DNA from: Clostridiales bacterium
GTDB taxonomy: Bacteria > Bacillota > Desulfitobacteriia > Desulfitobacteriales > Desulfitobacteriaceae
Direction: 5' to 3'
Length of the DNA: 12,298 nucleotides
NCBI GenBank assembly: GCA_027357125.1
Contig: DAHVVW010000020.1
Location: forward strand, 1 to 12,298
The position numbers were made by a program, and so were the translations under genes. Below, in pieces: positions 1-9,159 of this stretch. Within the stretch, counting starts at the first letter, position 1. Each line of letters starts with the position of its first letter. Below the pieces are notes generated by a model. It worked only from the letters and a program-made list of their open reading frames with translations, had not been told where the DNA came from and did not search any database.

Positions 1-35
1 GATCATCATAAGTACCGCAAGCAACCAATCTTACC

Positions 36-71
36 AAAAATACGGAGAATCTTATTTTTAGATTCTCCGTA
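36..71 (-). terminator. Intrinsic terminator after the catalase-like gene
   Basis: On the minus strand an 11-bp perfect stem (TACGGAGAATC / GATTCTCCGTA, at 61-71 and 41-51) with a 9-nt A/T-rich loop is followed at once by five T residues (36-40). This is the classic rho-independent layout for the minus-strand gene ending at 115. A second, smaller 6-bp hairpin (GATAAA/TTTATC, 77-92) lies just before it. There is no T-run on the plus-strand side, so the terminator acts in one direction. It probably ends both the transcript of this gene and any read-through from the pur operon. Confidence 0.85.
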
Positions 72-114
72 GGTGTGATAAAATCCTTTATCGTATGAAA
101 ATTGGCCCTTACCT

Positions 115-669
115 CTACTCTAAAACCTGCAAGCTCATTTTGTACTCATAAATTAACTCCGGGAATTGCTCGGGGTCTCCACCTTGTGTCAAATTTCTAT
201 AGGCTTTCTGCATGAGTTTATTATGAACTTCTTCTCTGCTGATTAAGAAGTTAAGCATGCGCTGCAAACCAGGGGCATTCGTCAATTTTATGTGCTTTTG
301 GTATAAAGCCTGCGAGCGAACTTCTGCTTCGATATCAGCCTGTAGCATCGCTATGGGGTCTGAACTCTGGTCAATGACTTTCAGTTCCCACGGCGAACCT
401 TGAGCATCCAAATAACCTACAGGCGCTCCCCCCAGCTTGTTGACACAGGCGGCGATAAGTTCCATATGGCCCAATTCCTCAGCGGCAATCAGACCCAGTA
501 GTTCACGGAGATGGTGGTTTCTCATATTGGAACGGTGATTTAAGTACTGAACTGCGGCAGAGAACTCAGAATTTTTCCCGGCATAATGCTCTAAAAGCAC
601 TTGCGCAAACACTGGGTCCGGCTCTTCAATTTTAATAGGAAAAATCAACCGTTTACGGTATCCAAACAT
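115..669 (-). CDS. Manganese catalase family / CotJC-like ferritin-fold protein
   Basis: This 184-aa protein resembles the CotJC spore-coat branch of the di-manganese catalases, which convert H2O2 to water and oxygen with a dinuclear Mn site in a four-helix bundle. The expected metal ligands appear in order: Glu35, Glu65 and His68 in EELGH, Glu116 in the DIEAEVR segment, and His149 in REEVH. CotJC proteins are about 190 aa, so the length fits; longer Mn catalases carry extra C-terminal sequence that is absent here. The ATG start follows a strong AAGGAGGG site (676-683) with 6-nt spacing. It lies 142 bp downstream of purD on the same strand and ends before a strong terminator. The usual cotJA and cotJB partners are not adjacent. 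The family call is from visible motifs; a role in spore coat or peroxide defence is inference. A related ferritin-like protein of unknown role is the alternative. Confidence 0.78.
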   Translation of the reverse strand: MFGYRKRLIFPIKIEEPDPVFAQVLLEHYAGKNSEFSAAVQYLNHRSNMRNHHLRELLGLIAAEELGHMELIAACVNKLGGAPVGYLDAQGSPWELKVIDQSSDPIAMLQADIEAEVRSQALYQKHIKLTNAPGLQRMLNFLISREEVHNKLMQKAYRNLTQGGDPEQFPELIYEYKMSLQVLE

Positions 670-690
670 CGTTGTCCCTCCTTATGACAG

Positions 691-725
691 TAAATCCTGC
701 CTTCAGTTTATGAAAGCAGGATTTA
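691..725 (-). other. Stem-loop in the purD/catalase-like spacer, without a U-tract
   Basis: A 10-bp perfect inverted repeat (TAAATCCTGC at 691-700, GCAGGATTTA at 716-725) extends inward by four more pairs after one mismatch, leaving a loop of about 5 nt. On the minus strand it ends 7 nt before the AAGGAGGG ribosome binding site of the downstream gene. No T-run follows on either strand, so it does not look like a normal intrinsic terminator. It could be a 3'-end stabiliser or processing site for the pur mRNA, or a 5'-UTR structure for the next gene; the sequence does not decide. Confidence 0.6.
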
Positions 726-764
726 AGCGGTCACGTTCAAGACAACCCATTAAATTTTTCCATT

Positions 765-794
765 AATATATGCAGTTAATCGCTGAAAACATCC
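765..794 (-). promoter_or_regulatory. Candidate sporulation (SigE-like) promoter for the catalase-like gene
   Basis: The minus strand reads CATATATT (765-772) preceded, after 14 nt, by GGATGTTT (787-794). This resembles the SigE-type arrangement (about CATACAnT for the -10 and an ATA-centred -35) known to drive cotJ genes in Bacillus, although the -35 match is imperfect. No good vegetative TTGACA/TATAAT pair was found in the spacer. Short promoter matches in A/T-rich DNA are common, so this is a weak proposal. Confidence 0.28.
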
Positions 795-811
795 GCTTGG
801 AATGGGGAATG

Positions 812-2074
812 TCACTTGCTTAATCCTTTAACTCCAATGTCCTTGCGGTAATGAGCCTTGGGAAAATCTATTTTCCCTACGATAGAGTAAGCTTTTGCCC
901 GCGCTTCAACTAGGTTAGAACCACTGGCGGTTACTCCCAGCACACGCCCTCCTGAGCTTACAATACGGTTATCTTTAAGAGCGGTTCCAGCGTGGAACAC
1001 TGCCCCGTCCTTTTCCACTTCAGCCGGAATGACAAGCGGGATGCCTTTTTCATAACTCTGGGGATAACCCGGGGCAGCCATTACCACACACACTGCCACA
1101 TCCTTAGCCCATTCCAGTTTTACCTCCCCAAGCTTTCCTTCCGTGCAAGCCCATAGAACCGGAAGCAAATCAGACTGCATCCGCATCATTACCACCTGGG
1201 TTTCCGGGTCGCCGAAACGCACGTTATATTCCAATACTTTGGGGCCACGCTCAGTAAGCATCAACCCTAAGAACAATACTCCTGTAAACGGTATTCCCCT
1301 CCGACGCATCTCATCCAAACTCGGATACAGGATCTCCCGCTTTACCCGCTCCTCAATTTCAGGCGTCCATACCGGGGGCGGGCTGTAGGTTCCCATGCCG
1401 CCGGTGTTAAGCCCTTGATCACCGTCCAAAGCCCGCTTGTGGTCTTGCACCGGCACCATGGGCAGGGCGCTCGTCCCATCAGCAAAGCAAAGGAGGCTGA
1501 CTTCCTGCCCTTCCAGGTATTCCTCGACCACGATCTTTTTCCCGGCATCCCCGAATGCCCCGTCCATCATTTCATCAACAGCCTGCAAGGCGGTATCAAG
1601 ATCCATCGCGACAATGACGCCTTTGCCGGCTGCCAGTCCGTCCGCTTTAATAACGCAGGGAGCGCCGATTTTGCGTACATAATCCTTGGCAAGTGTTGGG
1701 TCAGTAAAGACATCCCACTCGGCCGTAGGAATGTTCGCCGCTTGCATAACGGTTTTGGCGAAAGCTTTGCTCCCTTCAAGCTGCGCTGCCGCTTGCGTGG
1801 GTCCGAAAACACGCAGCCCCGCTTCGCGCAAAGCGTCCGCAATCCCTAAGCTCAAAGGCTCCTCAGGCCCAACCACGGTCAGATCGATTTTATTGTCTTG
1901 GGCAAACTTAACCAAGCCCGTGATATCATTTTGGGAAATTGGAACATTCCACTCGTTCGTACCGGCATTGCCCGGGGCTACATAAAGCCGCTCCAGCTCC
2001 GGACTTTGGGCTAATTTCCAGGCCAAGGCGTGCTCCCGCCCTCCGCCGCCAACCACCAGAACTTTTTTTCCCAT
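812..2074 (-). CDS. purD: Phosphoribosylamine-glycine ligase (GARS)
   Basis: PurD joins 5-phosphoribosylamine and glycine with ATP to give GAR, the second step to IMP. The chosen form is 420 aa, the usual bacterial length. In order it shows the N-terminal GGGGREH motif (9-15), the GPEEPL segment (69-74), an ATP-grasp core with KADGLAAGKG (143-152), the DHKRALDGDQ stretch leading to TGGMG (211-228), and the NVRFGDPETQ signature (284-293). The start at 2074 (protein beginning MGKKVLVVGG) matches where family members begin, with a GGTGAG just upstream. In-frame starts also exist at 2104 (ATG, preceded by AGGTG) and 2113 (GTG) and would add 10 or 13 residues. It is the last pur gene in the operon, 81 nt after purH, with a small AAATAC/GTATTT hairpin (2125-2140) in the gap. 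No terminator follows directly. Confidence 0.96.
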   Translation of the reverse strand: MGKKVLVVGGGGREHALAWKLAQSPELERLYVAPGNAGTNEWNVPISQNDITGLVKFAQDNKIDLTVVGPEEPLSLGIADALREAGLRVFGPTQAAAQLEGSKAFAKTVMQAANIPTAEWDVFTDPTLAKDYVRKIGAPCVIKADGLAAGKGVIVAMDLDTALQAVDEMMDGAFGDAGKKIVVEEYLEGQEVSLLCFADGTSALPMVPVQDHKRALDGDQGLNTGGMGTYSPPPVWTPEIEERVKREILYPSLDEMRRRGIPFTGVLFLGLMLTERGPKVLEYNVRFGDPETQVVMMRMQSDLLPVLWACTEGKLGEVKLEWAKDVAVCVVMAAPGYPQSYEKGIPLVIPAEVEKDGAVFHAGTALKDNRIVSSGGRVLGVTASGSNLVEARAKAYSIVGKIDFPKAHYRKDIGVKGLSK

Positions 2075-2155
2075 AAACTCACCCACTTCCACTGCTTTCG
2101 CCATAAATAACACCTAGGAATCTTAAATACCTGAGTATTTGCCACCAATACCTAC

Positions 2156-3691
2156 TTAGTGCCTGAAATGCCTTCTGTGCGTGAATACCATAATAAGGTT
2201 AAGGTTATCAGCTGCTTCAATAACTGCTTTGTCTTTGACAGATCCCCCTGGCTGCACAATTGCCTTAATGCCAGTCCTGACAGCTTCCTCCAACGAATCG
2301 GGGAACGGGAAGAAAGCATCAGAAGCAAGATACGCGCCCACGCTCTCTTGCCCGGCCTGATCCACAGCCAGTTTCACTGAGCCGACGCGGTTCATCTGTC
2401 CGGCTCCCACGCCCAGCAATTGTCCCGACTTGCTAACAACGATAGCGTTGGACTTTACGTGCTTGACAACACGCCAAGCGAACTCCAACTCCTGCAAATC
2501 TTGGGCACTCGGCTGTTTCTTGGTCACAACCGCCCACTCTGAAGCCAAAGACGTACCGACATCCTCTTCCTGAACCAGATAACCGCCGTCAACACTGCGC
2601 ATTCTCCAATTAGGAATGCCGCTTTTATCACCCCGGCCCACCGCAAACAAGCGCAGGTTGACTTTTTCGCTCAATAAGTCGCGTGCTTCCGGACTGAATT
2701 CCGGTGCCACGATCACCTCAAAAAATCGTTCACTGAGGGCTTGGGCAGTGGGGCCGTCCACAACCCGGTTAAATGCAATAATTCCGCCAAAAGCAGACAC
2801 CGGGTCTGTCTCCAAAGCCCGTTCATACCCTTCAAGCGGAGTATTACCGAGAGCAAGCCCGCAGGGATTGGTATGCTTAATGATGGCGCAGGCGCAAGAG
2901 TCAAACTCGTGCACTGCTGCCCAAGCAGAGTCCATATCAAGCCAATTATTATAGGAAAGTTCTTTGCCCTGAAGCTGACGTCCGGATGCGAGAGTGCCCT
3001 CTTGGAGGGTAGCATAAAAAGCCGCCTGTTGCTGGGGGTTCTCCCCATAACGCAAATCCTGCACTTTACCGGCAATTATCCTTAAAACCGGGGGAAAGGC
3101 TCCCTCAGGCTCCACTTGGCGCTCCAGATATTCCGCGATAAAGCGGTCATACTCCGCTGTGTGGGCAAAAGCTTCTGCGGCCAAACGCCGACGCATGCCG
3201 GCAGGCACTAACCCATCCTGGCGCAAAACCTCCAGCACTTCAGTATAGCGGGCAGGGTTAACAACTATTGTCACACGCTCATGGTTTTTCGCCGCTGAGC
3301 GCACCATTGTCGGTCCCCCAATATCAATGTTTTCAATTGCTTCTTCAAAACTTACACCGGATTTGGCAATGGTCTGACGAAACGGATAAAGATTAACCAC
3401 CACTAAATCTATAAACCTGATTCCGTTTTTCGCCATTTGCTCCTTATGTTCGTGGGTATCCCGAGCTAAAATCCCACCGTGAATAAAAGGGTGAAGGGTT
3501 TTGACCCTGCCGTCCAAAATTTCCGGAAAGCCTGTGACCTCGGTCACATATTTAACCGGAACTCCGGCTTCTTCGAGAGTCTTGAACGTCCCGCCGGTCG
3601 AGATAATCTCAAACCCCAACTCAGCAAGGCCCCTGGCAAAATCCACTACTCCCTGCTTGTCCGACACGCTGATTATGGCTCTACGGTTCAA
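2156..3691 (-). CDS. purH: Bifunctional AICAR formyltransferase / IMP cyclohydrolase
   Basis: PurH carries out the last two steps to IMP: formylation of AICAR with 10-formyl-THF, then ring closure. The 511-aa length is typical. The N-terminal MGS-like cyclohydrolase domain shows STGGT (31-35) and DGRVKTLHP (60-68). The C-terminal transformylase domain carries RYGENPQQ (214-221), the active-site Lys272-His273 in IIKHTNPCG, ASDAFFPFPD, and a terminal RHFRH. The start codon is TTG at 3691, supported by GGAGGGG (3697-3703) five nt upstream and by the protein beginning at the usual family position. It follows purN by 107 nt, the widest gap inside the operon; that gap holds only small inverted repeats (for example AACTC/GAGTT near 3754-3767) and no T-tract. 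Confidence 0.97.
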   Translation of the reverse strand: MNRRAIISVSDKQGVVDFARGLAELGFEIISTGGTFKTLEEAGVPVKYVTEVTGFPEILDGRVKTLHPFIHGGILARDTHEHKEQMAKNGIRFIDLVVVNLYPFRQTIAKSGVSFEEAIENIDIGGPTMVRSAAKNHERVTIVVNPARYTEVLEVLRQDGLVPAGMRRRLAAEAFAHTAEYDRFIAEYLERQVEPEGAFPPVLRIIAGKVQDLRYGENPQQQAAFYATLQEGTLASGRQLQGKELSYNNWLDMDSAWAAVHEFDSCACAIIKHTNPCGLALGNTPLEGYERALETDPVSAFGGIIAFNRVVDGPTAQALSERFFEVIVAPEFSPEARDLLSEKVNLRLFAVGRGDKSGIPNWRMRSVDGGYLVQEEDVGTSLASEWAVVTKKQPSAQDLQELEFAWRVVKHVKSNAIVVSKSGQLLGVGAGQMNRVGSVKLAVDQAGQESVGAYLASDAFFPFPDSLEEAVRTGIKAIVQPGGSVKDKAVIEAADNLNLIMVFTHRRHFRH

Positions 3692-3798
3692 AATAACCCC
3701 TCCAATTTATACGTAGGTTAACAAGATCCTTTTCTGCTCTGTCCAATATGTGCAACTCGATTGAGTTCCAGCAATTCCAATAAAGGAACCGAACTCAT

Positions 3799-4419
3799 CT
3801 ATGCTTTTGAAATCCGTACCTGCCGCCCCTGTCGTTTCAGCCTGCCACGCGCAAGCAAACGCACAGCCTCCGGGTATAAACGGTGCTCAACTTCCAAGAT
3901 CCGCGCTGCCAAAGTATCTTCCGTATCTTCAGGCAGAACGGGAACAACTTCCTGCAAAATAATCGGGCCGCTGTCCAAGCCCTCATCCACAAAATGCACT
4001 GTGCACCCGCTGTAACGCACCCCATACTCCACTGCCTGGCGTTGAGCATGTACCCCAGGGAAAGCGGGCAGCAGGGAAGGATGAATGTTAAGTATCGGAA
4101 AACCTGCCTCCCTAATGAAATCCGTCTTCAACACTCGCATATATCCTGCAAGCAGGAGCAGTTCAACTTTATGCCCGTGCAGCCAGGCTAAGAGGTCTTC
4201 CTCCTGGGCAAACCGATCCGGATAATTCCGCAGTGGAAAAGCTTTAGAGGCAATTCCGGCGGCTTCCGCGCGGCTTAAGGCCTGAGCTTCGCTTTGATCC
4301 GAACCCACTGCAACCAGTTCTATAGGGAGTTCTCCGCTTTGCCAAGCATCAATTAAGGCCTGTAAGTTGCTGCCGCGGCCTGATGCCAACACCGCAGTCT
4401 TCAAGAATTTCTCATTCAT
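3799..4419 (-). CDS. purN: Phosphoribosylglycinamide formyltransferase (GART, folate-dependent)
   Basis: PurN transfers a formyl group from 10-formyl-THF to GAR, giving FGAR. The protein shows the N-terminal AVLASGRGSNLQAL phosphate-binding region and the catalytic triad Asn111, His113 (in NIHPSLLPAFPG) and Asp149 (in DEGLDSGP), numbered from the start used here. The stop is certain but the start is not. ATG at 4443 would give 214 aa but has no ribosome binding site and sits at the edge of a small GC hairpin. ATG at 4419 gives 206 aa and has GGGGTGA 11 nt upstream. A TTG at 4404 would give the shortest form, close to the roughly 195 aa of Bacillus PurN. It follows purM closely, which points to co-transcription. 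Confidence 0.95.
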   Translation of the reverse strand: MNEKFLKTAVLASGRGSNLQALIDAWQSGELPIELVAVGSDQSEAQALSRAEAAGIASKAFPLRNYPDRFAQEEDLLAWLHGHKVELLLLAGYMRVLKTDFIREAGFPILNIHPSLLPAFPGVHAQRQAVEYGVRYSGCTVHFVDEGLDSGPIILQEVVPVLPEDTEDTLAARILEVEHRLYPEAVRLLARGRLKRQGRQVRISKA

Positions 4420-4467
4420 CCGCCGTTTATTCACCCCATCCATGCGGCACTGTCCGCCGCAGTAAAA

Positions 4468-5484
4468 CTAAGCATAATTTACTCCCTTACCCGGCACGAC
4501 CTGCCCAATCACAAAGCAATCTTCCCCCTGTGCCCTTAGCCTCTGGCTTACTAAATCTGCATCTTTTTCAGACACAATGAGGACAAACCCAATACCCATA
4601 TTAAACGTCCGGTACATCTCGCTTTCTTCCACTTCGCCTAAGCGTTGGAGCAAGGAAAATACCGGCGGAATCGGCCAAGCCCCGCGCTTAAGGCGCACAC
4701 CGAGTCCTTCTGGTAAAATGCGCGGGATGTTCTCTGTAAGTCCCCCACCCGTAATATGGGCCATTCCTAGGATTTTACCATCGTCCAGTAAAGGCAGTAC
4801 GATTTTTACATAAATCTTTGTTGGGCGAAGCAATACCTCCCCCAAAGGCTCTCCTAATTCCGGAAAGATTGTATCCATTGCATAAGGGCTGAACACCTTA
4901 CGCACCAAAGAAAACCCGTTGCTGTGAAAGCCAGAAGACGGCAATCCAAGCAGAACATCCCCGGAACTGATTTTAGAGCCGTCAATGATACGGTCCCGGT
5001 TTACTGCCCCTACCGTAAACCCGGCAATATCATATTCATCCTCCGGGTAAAAGCCGGGCATTTCCGCAGTCTCTCCACCGATTAAGGCGCACCCCGCCTG
5101 TTCACACCCGGCGGCAACTCCTTTGACAATCGACGCAATCCTTTCCGGATCAGCTTTCCCTACAGCCAAATAATCCAAAAAAAACAACGGTTCGGCCCCT
5201 TGCACTAAGACGTCATTAACACACATCGCCACCGCGTCAATCCCGATCGTGTCATGGCGGTTAAGTTGAAAAGCCAGGCGCAGCTTAGTGCCAACTCCGT
5301 CTGTACCGGAAACAAGCACCGGCTCAGAGTATTTTTTTAGATTGAGCTGAAACAACCCTCCAAAACCGCCAAGGCCGCCGATCACTTCCGGGCGCAGCGT
5401 CCGCTTCACCAGCGGCTTCATGCGCTCAACCGCCTCATTCCCAGCCTCTATATCCACCCCGGCATCCCGGTAGGTATAGCCCAT
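4468..5484 (-). CDS. purM: Phosphoribosylformylglycinamidine cyclo-ligase (AIR synthetase)
   Basis: PurM uses ATP to close FGAM to aminoimidazole ribotide (AIR), the fifth step. At 338 aa it has the normal length. It shows the PurM/PurL-superfamily features: [14 protein letters not shown] (59-72) near the ATP site, [16 protein letters not shown] (90-105), and [12 protein letters not shown] (135-146), with the HITGGGL turn in the C-terminal half. The ATG at 5484 is preceded by AAAGGGG (5494-5500) at 9-nt spacing. The site starts one base after the purF stop, and only 17 nt separate the two genes, so coupled translation is plausible. Confidence 0.97.
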   Translation of the reverse strand: MGYTYRDAGVDIEAGNEAVERMKPLVKRTLRPEVIGGLGGFGGLFQLNLKKYSEPVLVSGTDGVGTKLRLAFQLNRHDTIGIDAVAMCVNDVLVQGAEPLFFLDYLAVGKADPERIASIVKGVAAGCEQAGCALIGGETAEMPGFYPEDEYDIAGFTVGAVNRDRIIDGSKISSGDVLLGLPSSGFHSNGFSLVRKVFSPYAMDTIFPELGEPLGEVLLRPTKIYVKIVLPLLDDGKILGMAHITGGGLTENIPRILPEGLGVRLKRGAWPIPPVFSLLQRLGEVEESEMYRTFNMGIGFVLIVSEKDADLVSQRLRAQGEDCFVIGQVVPGKGVNYA

Positions 5485-5501
5485 AATTTGTTTCCCCTTT
5501 C

Positions 5502-6899
5502 CTACTCAAACGCCAATTTCCTCTGGCCCTCCGGAATCTGTACCGGATAGTTCCCGTTAAAGCAAGCCAGGCACACTGACTGCTCTCCTAAAGCCCGTTT
5601 CAGTCCTTCTTCCGAAAGATAGTGGAGGGAGTCTGCGCCCACAAACTGCCTGATTCCGTCCAACTCCAAGTTCGTGGCAATGAGTTTCTCCCGCTCAGCC
5701 GTATCAATTCCATAATAACAGGGAAAAAGCACCGGGGGAGAGCTTACCAGAAGGTGGACTTCCTTAGCTCCCGATTTGCGTACCATTTCTATCAATTTCG
5801 AGCTAGTGGTGCCGCGCACGATCGAGTCATCGATTAAGACAACCCGGCGGTTCTTCAAGACCCCTTTATTGGCATTAAGCTTCAAACGCACAGCTACTTC
5901 GCGCATTTCCTGAGTCGGCTGAATAAAAGTGCGCCCCACATAGCGATTCTTGAGCAGCCCATGTTCGAAAGGAATCCCCAAAGTCATTGCATACCCAAGG
6001 GCGGCTGCTGTTCCGGAGTCTGGCACCGGAACCACAATATCGACATCCAGCGGACACTCGCGCGCTAACTCTATCCCCATGCGCCGTCTGCTTTCCGAGA
6101 CATTGATTTGATCCAGGGTACTATCCGGTCGGGCAAAGTAGATGTATTCAAAAGAACATCCCGCCTTGTCGCACTTTGACACTCCCTTCCTAGTATGAAG
6201 CCCTTCTTCATCAATCGTCACGATTTCTCCAGGTTCTACATCCCGTACAAATTCCGCGCCAATTGTGTCCAAAGCGCAGCTTTCCGAAGCCAGGCAGAAG
6301 TAATCACCAAGCTTACCGATGCAGAGCGGGCGAACGCCATGCGGGTCGCGCATCCCTACCAGCTTGTCTTCAGCCAGAACGACCAAGGCGTACGCCCCTT
6401 TGATATCGATCATAGTCTTAGTCACAGCGTCTTCCAAGGTTCCGCGCCGGTAGCGCGCGATCAGATTAATAATCACTTCGCTGTCCACCGTCGTCTGAAA
6501 GACAGCCCCGTCCTTGCCCAGCTCTTCTCTGAGCTCGGCGGCATTGGTCAGGTTGCCATTATGAGCTAGAGCCATCATCCCTTTTTGATAGTGCACCACC
6601 AAAGGCTGGGCATTCGCCAGCAAACTGGAACCCGTGGTCGAGTAACGAACATGTCCAATCGCCATCTTGCCGCTCAGTTCGTTAAGCGTGCGGTCAGAGA
6701 ACACCTCGGCTACTAGGCCCATCCCCTTGTACAAGTCAATCGTGCGGCCGTCCGAGACTGCAATCCCTGCGCTTTCCTGGCCCCGGTGCTGCAAAGCATA
6801 TAAAGCGTAGTAAGTTAGCCTGGCCACCTCTTGGTCAGGCGCATAAATCCCAAACACCCCACACTCTTCGTGCGGCATATCATCCTCGAAATAGCTCAT
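5502..6899 (-). CDS. purF: Amidophosphoribosyltransferase (PRPP amidotransferase)
   Basis: PurF commits PRPP to purine synthesis by moving the glutamine amide nitrogen onto it, giving phosphoribosylamine; it is the classic feedback-controlled step. The start at 6899 gives 465 aa and has GAGGGGG (6908-6914) 8 nt upstream; a TTG at 6920 would add seven residues but is less likely. Cys13 in HEECGVFG is the expected N-terminal nucleophile after removal of a 12-residue propeptide. Four Cys (248, 394, 443, 446) match the [4Fe-4S] ligands of the Bacillus-type enzyme; the first two fall at mature positions 236 and 382, as in B. subtilis. The PRPP-binding [14 protein letters not shown] motif spans 354-367. 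This marks the oxygen-sensitive, Fe-S type of PurF rather than the E. coli type. It follows purL by 70 nt. Confidence 0.97.
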   Translation of the reverse strand: MSYFEDDMPHEECGVFGIYAPDQEVARLTYYALYALQHRGQESAGIAVSDGRTIDLYKGMGLVAEVFSDRTLNELSGKMAIGHVRYSTTGSSLLANAQPLVVHYQKGMMALAHNGNLTNAAELREELGKDGAVFQTTVDSEVIINLIARYRRGTLEDAVTKTMIDIKGAYALVVLAEDKLVGMRDPHGVRPLCIGKLGDYFCLASESCALDTIGAEFVRDVEPGEIVTIDEEGLHTRKGVSKCDKAGCSFEYIYFARPDSTLDQINVSESRRRMGIELARECPLDVDIVVPVPDSGTAAALGYAMTLGIPFEHGLLKNRYVGRTFIQPTQEMREVAVRLKLNANKGVLKNRRVVLIDDSIVRGTTSSKLIEMVRKSGAKEVHLLVSSPPVLFPCYYGIDTAEREKLIATNLELDGIRQFVGADSLHYLSEEGLKRALGEQSVCLACFNGNYPVQIPEGQRKLAFE

Positions 6900-6907
6900 C
6901 CGTATAT

Positions 6908-6914
6908 CCCCCTC
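6908..6914 (-). promoter_or_regulatory. Ribosome binding site deciding the purF start
   Basis: GAGGGGG on the minus strand lies 8 nt before the ATG at 6899. It lies within the codons that follow the alternative TTG at 6920, so it supports initiation at the internal ATG. Confidence 0.7.
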
Positions 6915-6969
6915 AGCCAAAACTGTCTAAATCCACACCTCTTTTTCTGAGACACTACGATTCAACACA

Positions 6970-9159
6970 TTAATTTAAAGCTTTGGGCAGAGTCTCCTCG
7001 CGTACACGTTGGCAATCAGCGATCGCTACCTCGAGCATCATTACCCCGTTCACTGTCATCGCAATCGCTTCCCCACCGCTTTCCCCTAAACGAGTTACAG
7101 ACACTCCTGCGTGCTGGGCCAACTCCTGGACTTTCCCGGCGTCTTGCGGCTTTACTGTAAATAAGATCCTTCCCAAACGCTCCCCAAAGAGCAACTCCAG
7201 TTCATTTTCCCCTTGGACGCTCACCCTAGCCCCGCACCCCTCGGCCATTTCAGCAAGGGCCACAGCCAGGCCGCCTTCAGTCAAGTCATGTGCTGACATA
7301 ACTAATTCTTCTTTTATAAGTGAGAGCATAAAGTCCAGCCTCTTTTTAATCTCCCGGAGGTCAAGCGGCGGCAGCGCACCTGCTTCCACCCCTTCGAAGA
7401 GGGCCAAATATTCCGAGCCGGCCAAGGATCCACTCACTTCTCCGAGCAGGAGTATCTCTTCACCGGGCTCAGAGAAACGGTTGCGGACAACTTGCTCTAA
7501 GTTTTCAACCAGCCCCACCATTCCGATCGTCGGGGTTGGATAGATTGCTTCCCCGTTCGTCTCATTATATAAAGACACATTCCCGCCAGTAACCGGGGTT
7601 TCTAAGACAAGGCAGGCTTCCGCAATCCCGGCACAGGCCTGCTCGAACTGCCAGAAGATTTCCGGCTTTTCCGGGTTGCCAAAGTTCAGACAGTCAGTTA
7701 TCGCCAACGGTTTGGCGCCGACGCAGACTAAGTTTTGCGCAGCTTCAACCACTGTCAAAGCCCCGCCGACATAAGGATCAAGATAAACATAGCGCGCATT
7801 GCAATCCGTGGTCATTCCCAGTCCCTTGTTCGTGCCGCGCACGCGCAGAACCGCTGCATCCCCGCCCGGTTTCACGACCGTATTGGTCCCAACCTGATGA
7901 TCATATTGGCGGTAGACCCAGCTCTTGGAAGCTAAATTGGGGCTTCCCAACAAGTCCAGCAGAATTTCCCCGTAACCCTTCTGCGCTTTAACTCCATCAA
8001 GTTTTTGTTCTTTAAGACGGGCGTAATATTCCGGCTCCCGTGTCGGCCGGTGATAGAGCGGAGCCTCATCTGTCAGGGCTTTAGCGGGAATCTCCGCGAC
8101 CACCTGCCCGTTTTCCAGAAGGCGCAGCATCCCGTCAGCAGTCACTTTCCCGACCACTACCGCCTCCAAACCCCAGCGGTGGAAAACCGCTTCCACTTCT
8201 TGTTCGCACCCGGCTTTGGGCACAACCAGCATTCTCTCCTGGGATTCGGAGAGCATGATTTCATACGGAGTCATTCCTGTCTCCCGCCGTGGCACCAGGC
8301 TTAAATCCATGTCAATCCCGCTGTCTCCCCTGCTTGCCATTTCACAGGAAGAACTCGTAAGCCCGGCCGCTCCCATGTCCTGTATCCCGACAATAGCTCC
8401 GGACTGAATCAATTCTAGGCAGGCTTCCATCAATAGTTTTTCCATAAATGGGTCTCCAACCTGCACTGCCGAGCGCTTGGCCTCTGATTCTTCGCTTAGT
8501 TCTACCGAAGCAAAGGTTGCGCCGTGAATCCCATCGCGACCAGTGCGGGCACCCACCACCATCACCGGGTTTCCAACTCCGGATGCAACTCCTTTGGCAA
8601 TGTGACGGTGCTCCAACAGTCCGACCGCCATCGCATTGACGAGCGGATTCCCGCGATAGCTTTCATGAAAATATACATCTCCGGCAACCGTAGGAATCCC
8701 AATCGAATTCCCGTACCCGCCGATTCCTTCAACAACACCGCGTACAAGGCGGCGGGTATTTTCTTCTTCAAGCGGTCCGAAACGGAGTGGGTCTAAGACC
8801 GCAATCGGGCGTGCCCCCATGGTAAAGACATCGCGCAGGATGCCGCCTACCCCAGTTGCAGCCCCCTGATAAGGTTCAAGGGCAGAAGGGTGGTTGTGGG
8901 ACTCCATCTTAAACACCACCGCGAGACCGTCCCCAATATCCACAATCCCGGCATTTTCCCCCGGGCCTTGCAAAACCTGGGGTCCCTCAGTTGGAAAACG
9001 CCGCAAAATGGGCTTAGATGTCTTATACGAGCAGTGTTCAGACCACATTACCCCGAAAATCCCTACCTCCAGCTCATTTGGCTCCCGTCCCATCAGCACT
9101 TTTACACGTTCATACTCTTCATCCGTCAGACCCATCTCGCGCCAGATCCTAGGCTCCAT
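6970..9159 (-). CDS. purL: FGAM synthase subunit II (PurL, small form)
   Basis: PurL is the ATP-using synthetase subunit that turns FGAR into FGAM with ammonia supplied by PurQ. At 729 aa it is the mid-sized form that needs separate PurS and PurQ, unlike the roughly 1,300-aa fused enzyme of E. coli. It shows [12 protein letters not shown] with probable catalytic His42, the MESHNHPSA motif (85-93), [12 protein letters not shown] (207-218), [12 protein letters not shown], and [10 protein letters not shown] in the second PurM-like half. The ATG overlaps the end of purQ by 11 nt, with a GAGAGGAGA site (9167-9175) 7 nt upstream inside purQ. That suggests translational coupling between partner subunits. 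Confidence 0.97.
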   Translation of the reverse strand: MEPRIWREMGLTDEEYERVKVLMGREPNELEVGIFGVMWSEHCSYKTSKPILRRFPTEGPQVLQGPGENAGIVDIGDGLAVVFKMESHNHPSALEPYQGAATGVGGILRDVFTMGARPIAVLDPLRFGPLEEENTRRLVRGVVEGIGGYGNSIGIPTVAGDVYFHESYRGNPLVNAMAVGLLEHRHIAKGVASGVGNPVMVVGARTGRDGIHGATFASVELSEESEAKRSAVQVGDPFMEKLLMEACLELIQSGAIVGIQDMGAAGLTSSSCEMASRGDSGIDMDLSLVPRRETGMTPYEIMLSESQERMLVVPKAGCEQEVEAVFHRWGLEAVVVGKVTADGMLRLLENGQVVAEIPAKALTDEAPLYHRPTREPEYYARLKEQKLDGVKAQKGYGEILLDLLGSPNLASKSWVYRQYDHQVGTNTVVKPGGDAAVLRVRGTNKGLGMTTDCNARYVYLDPYVGGALTVVEAAQNLVCVGAKPLAITDCLNFGNPEKPEIFWQFEQACAGIAEACLVLETPVTGGNVSLYNETNGEAIYPTPTIGMVGLVENLEQVVRNRFSEPGEEILLLGEVSGSLAGSEYLALFEGVEAGALPPLDLREIKKRLDFMLSLIKEELVMSAHDLTEGGLAVALAEMAEGCGARVSVQGENELELLFGERLGRILFTVKPQDAGKVQELAQHAGVSVTRLGESGGEAIAMTVNGVMMLEVAIADCQRVREETLPKALN

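Noticed and set aside
1415..1849. Open frame of 144 codons on the plus strand opposite purD
   Set aside because: Antisense to conserved ATP-grasp sequence, with no motif of its own.
2125..2140. AAATAC/GTATTT hairpin between purH and purD as a terminator
   Set aside because: Only six A/T-rich pairs and no T-run, and purD follows on the same strand, so it is more likely incidental.
6983..7543. Open frame of 186 codons on the plus strand opposite the purL 3' half
   Set aside because: Ser/Pro-rich low-complexity translation typical of the reverse strand of a real gene, with no family match that I recognise.
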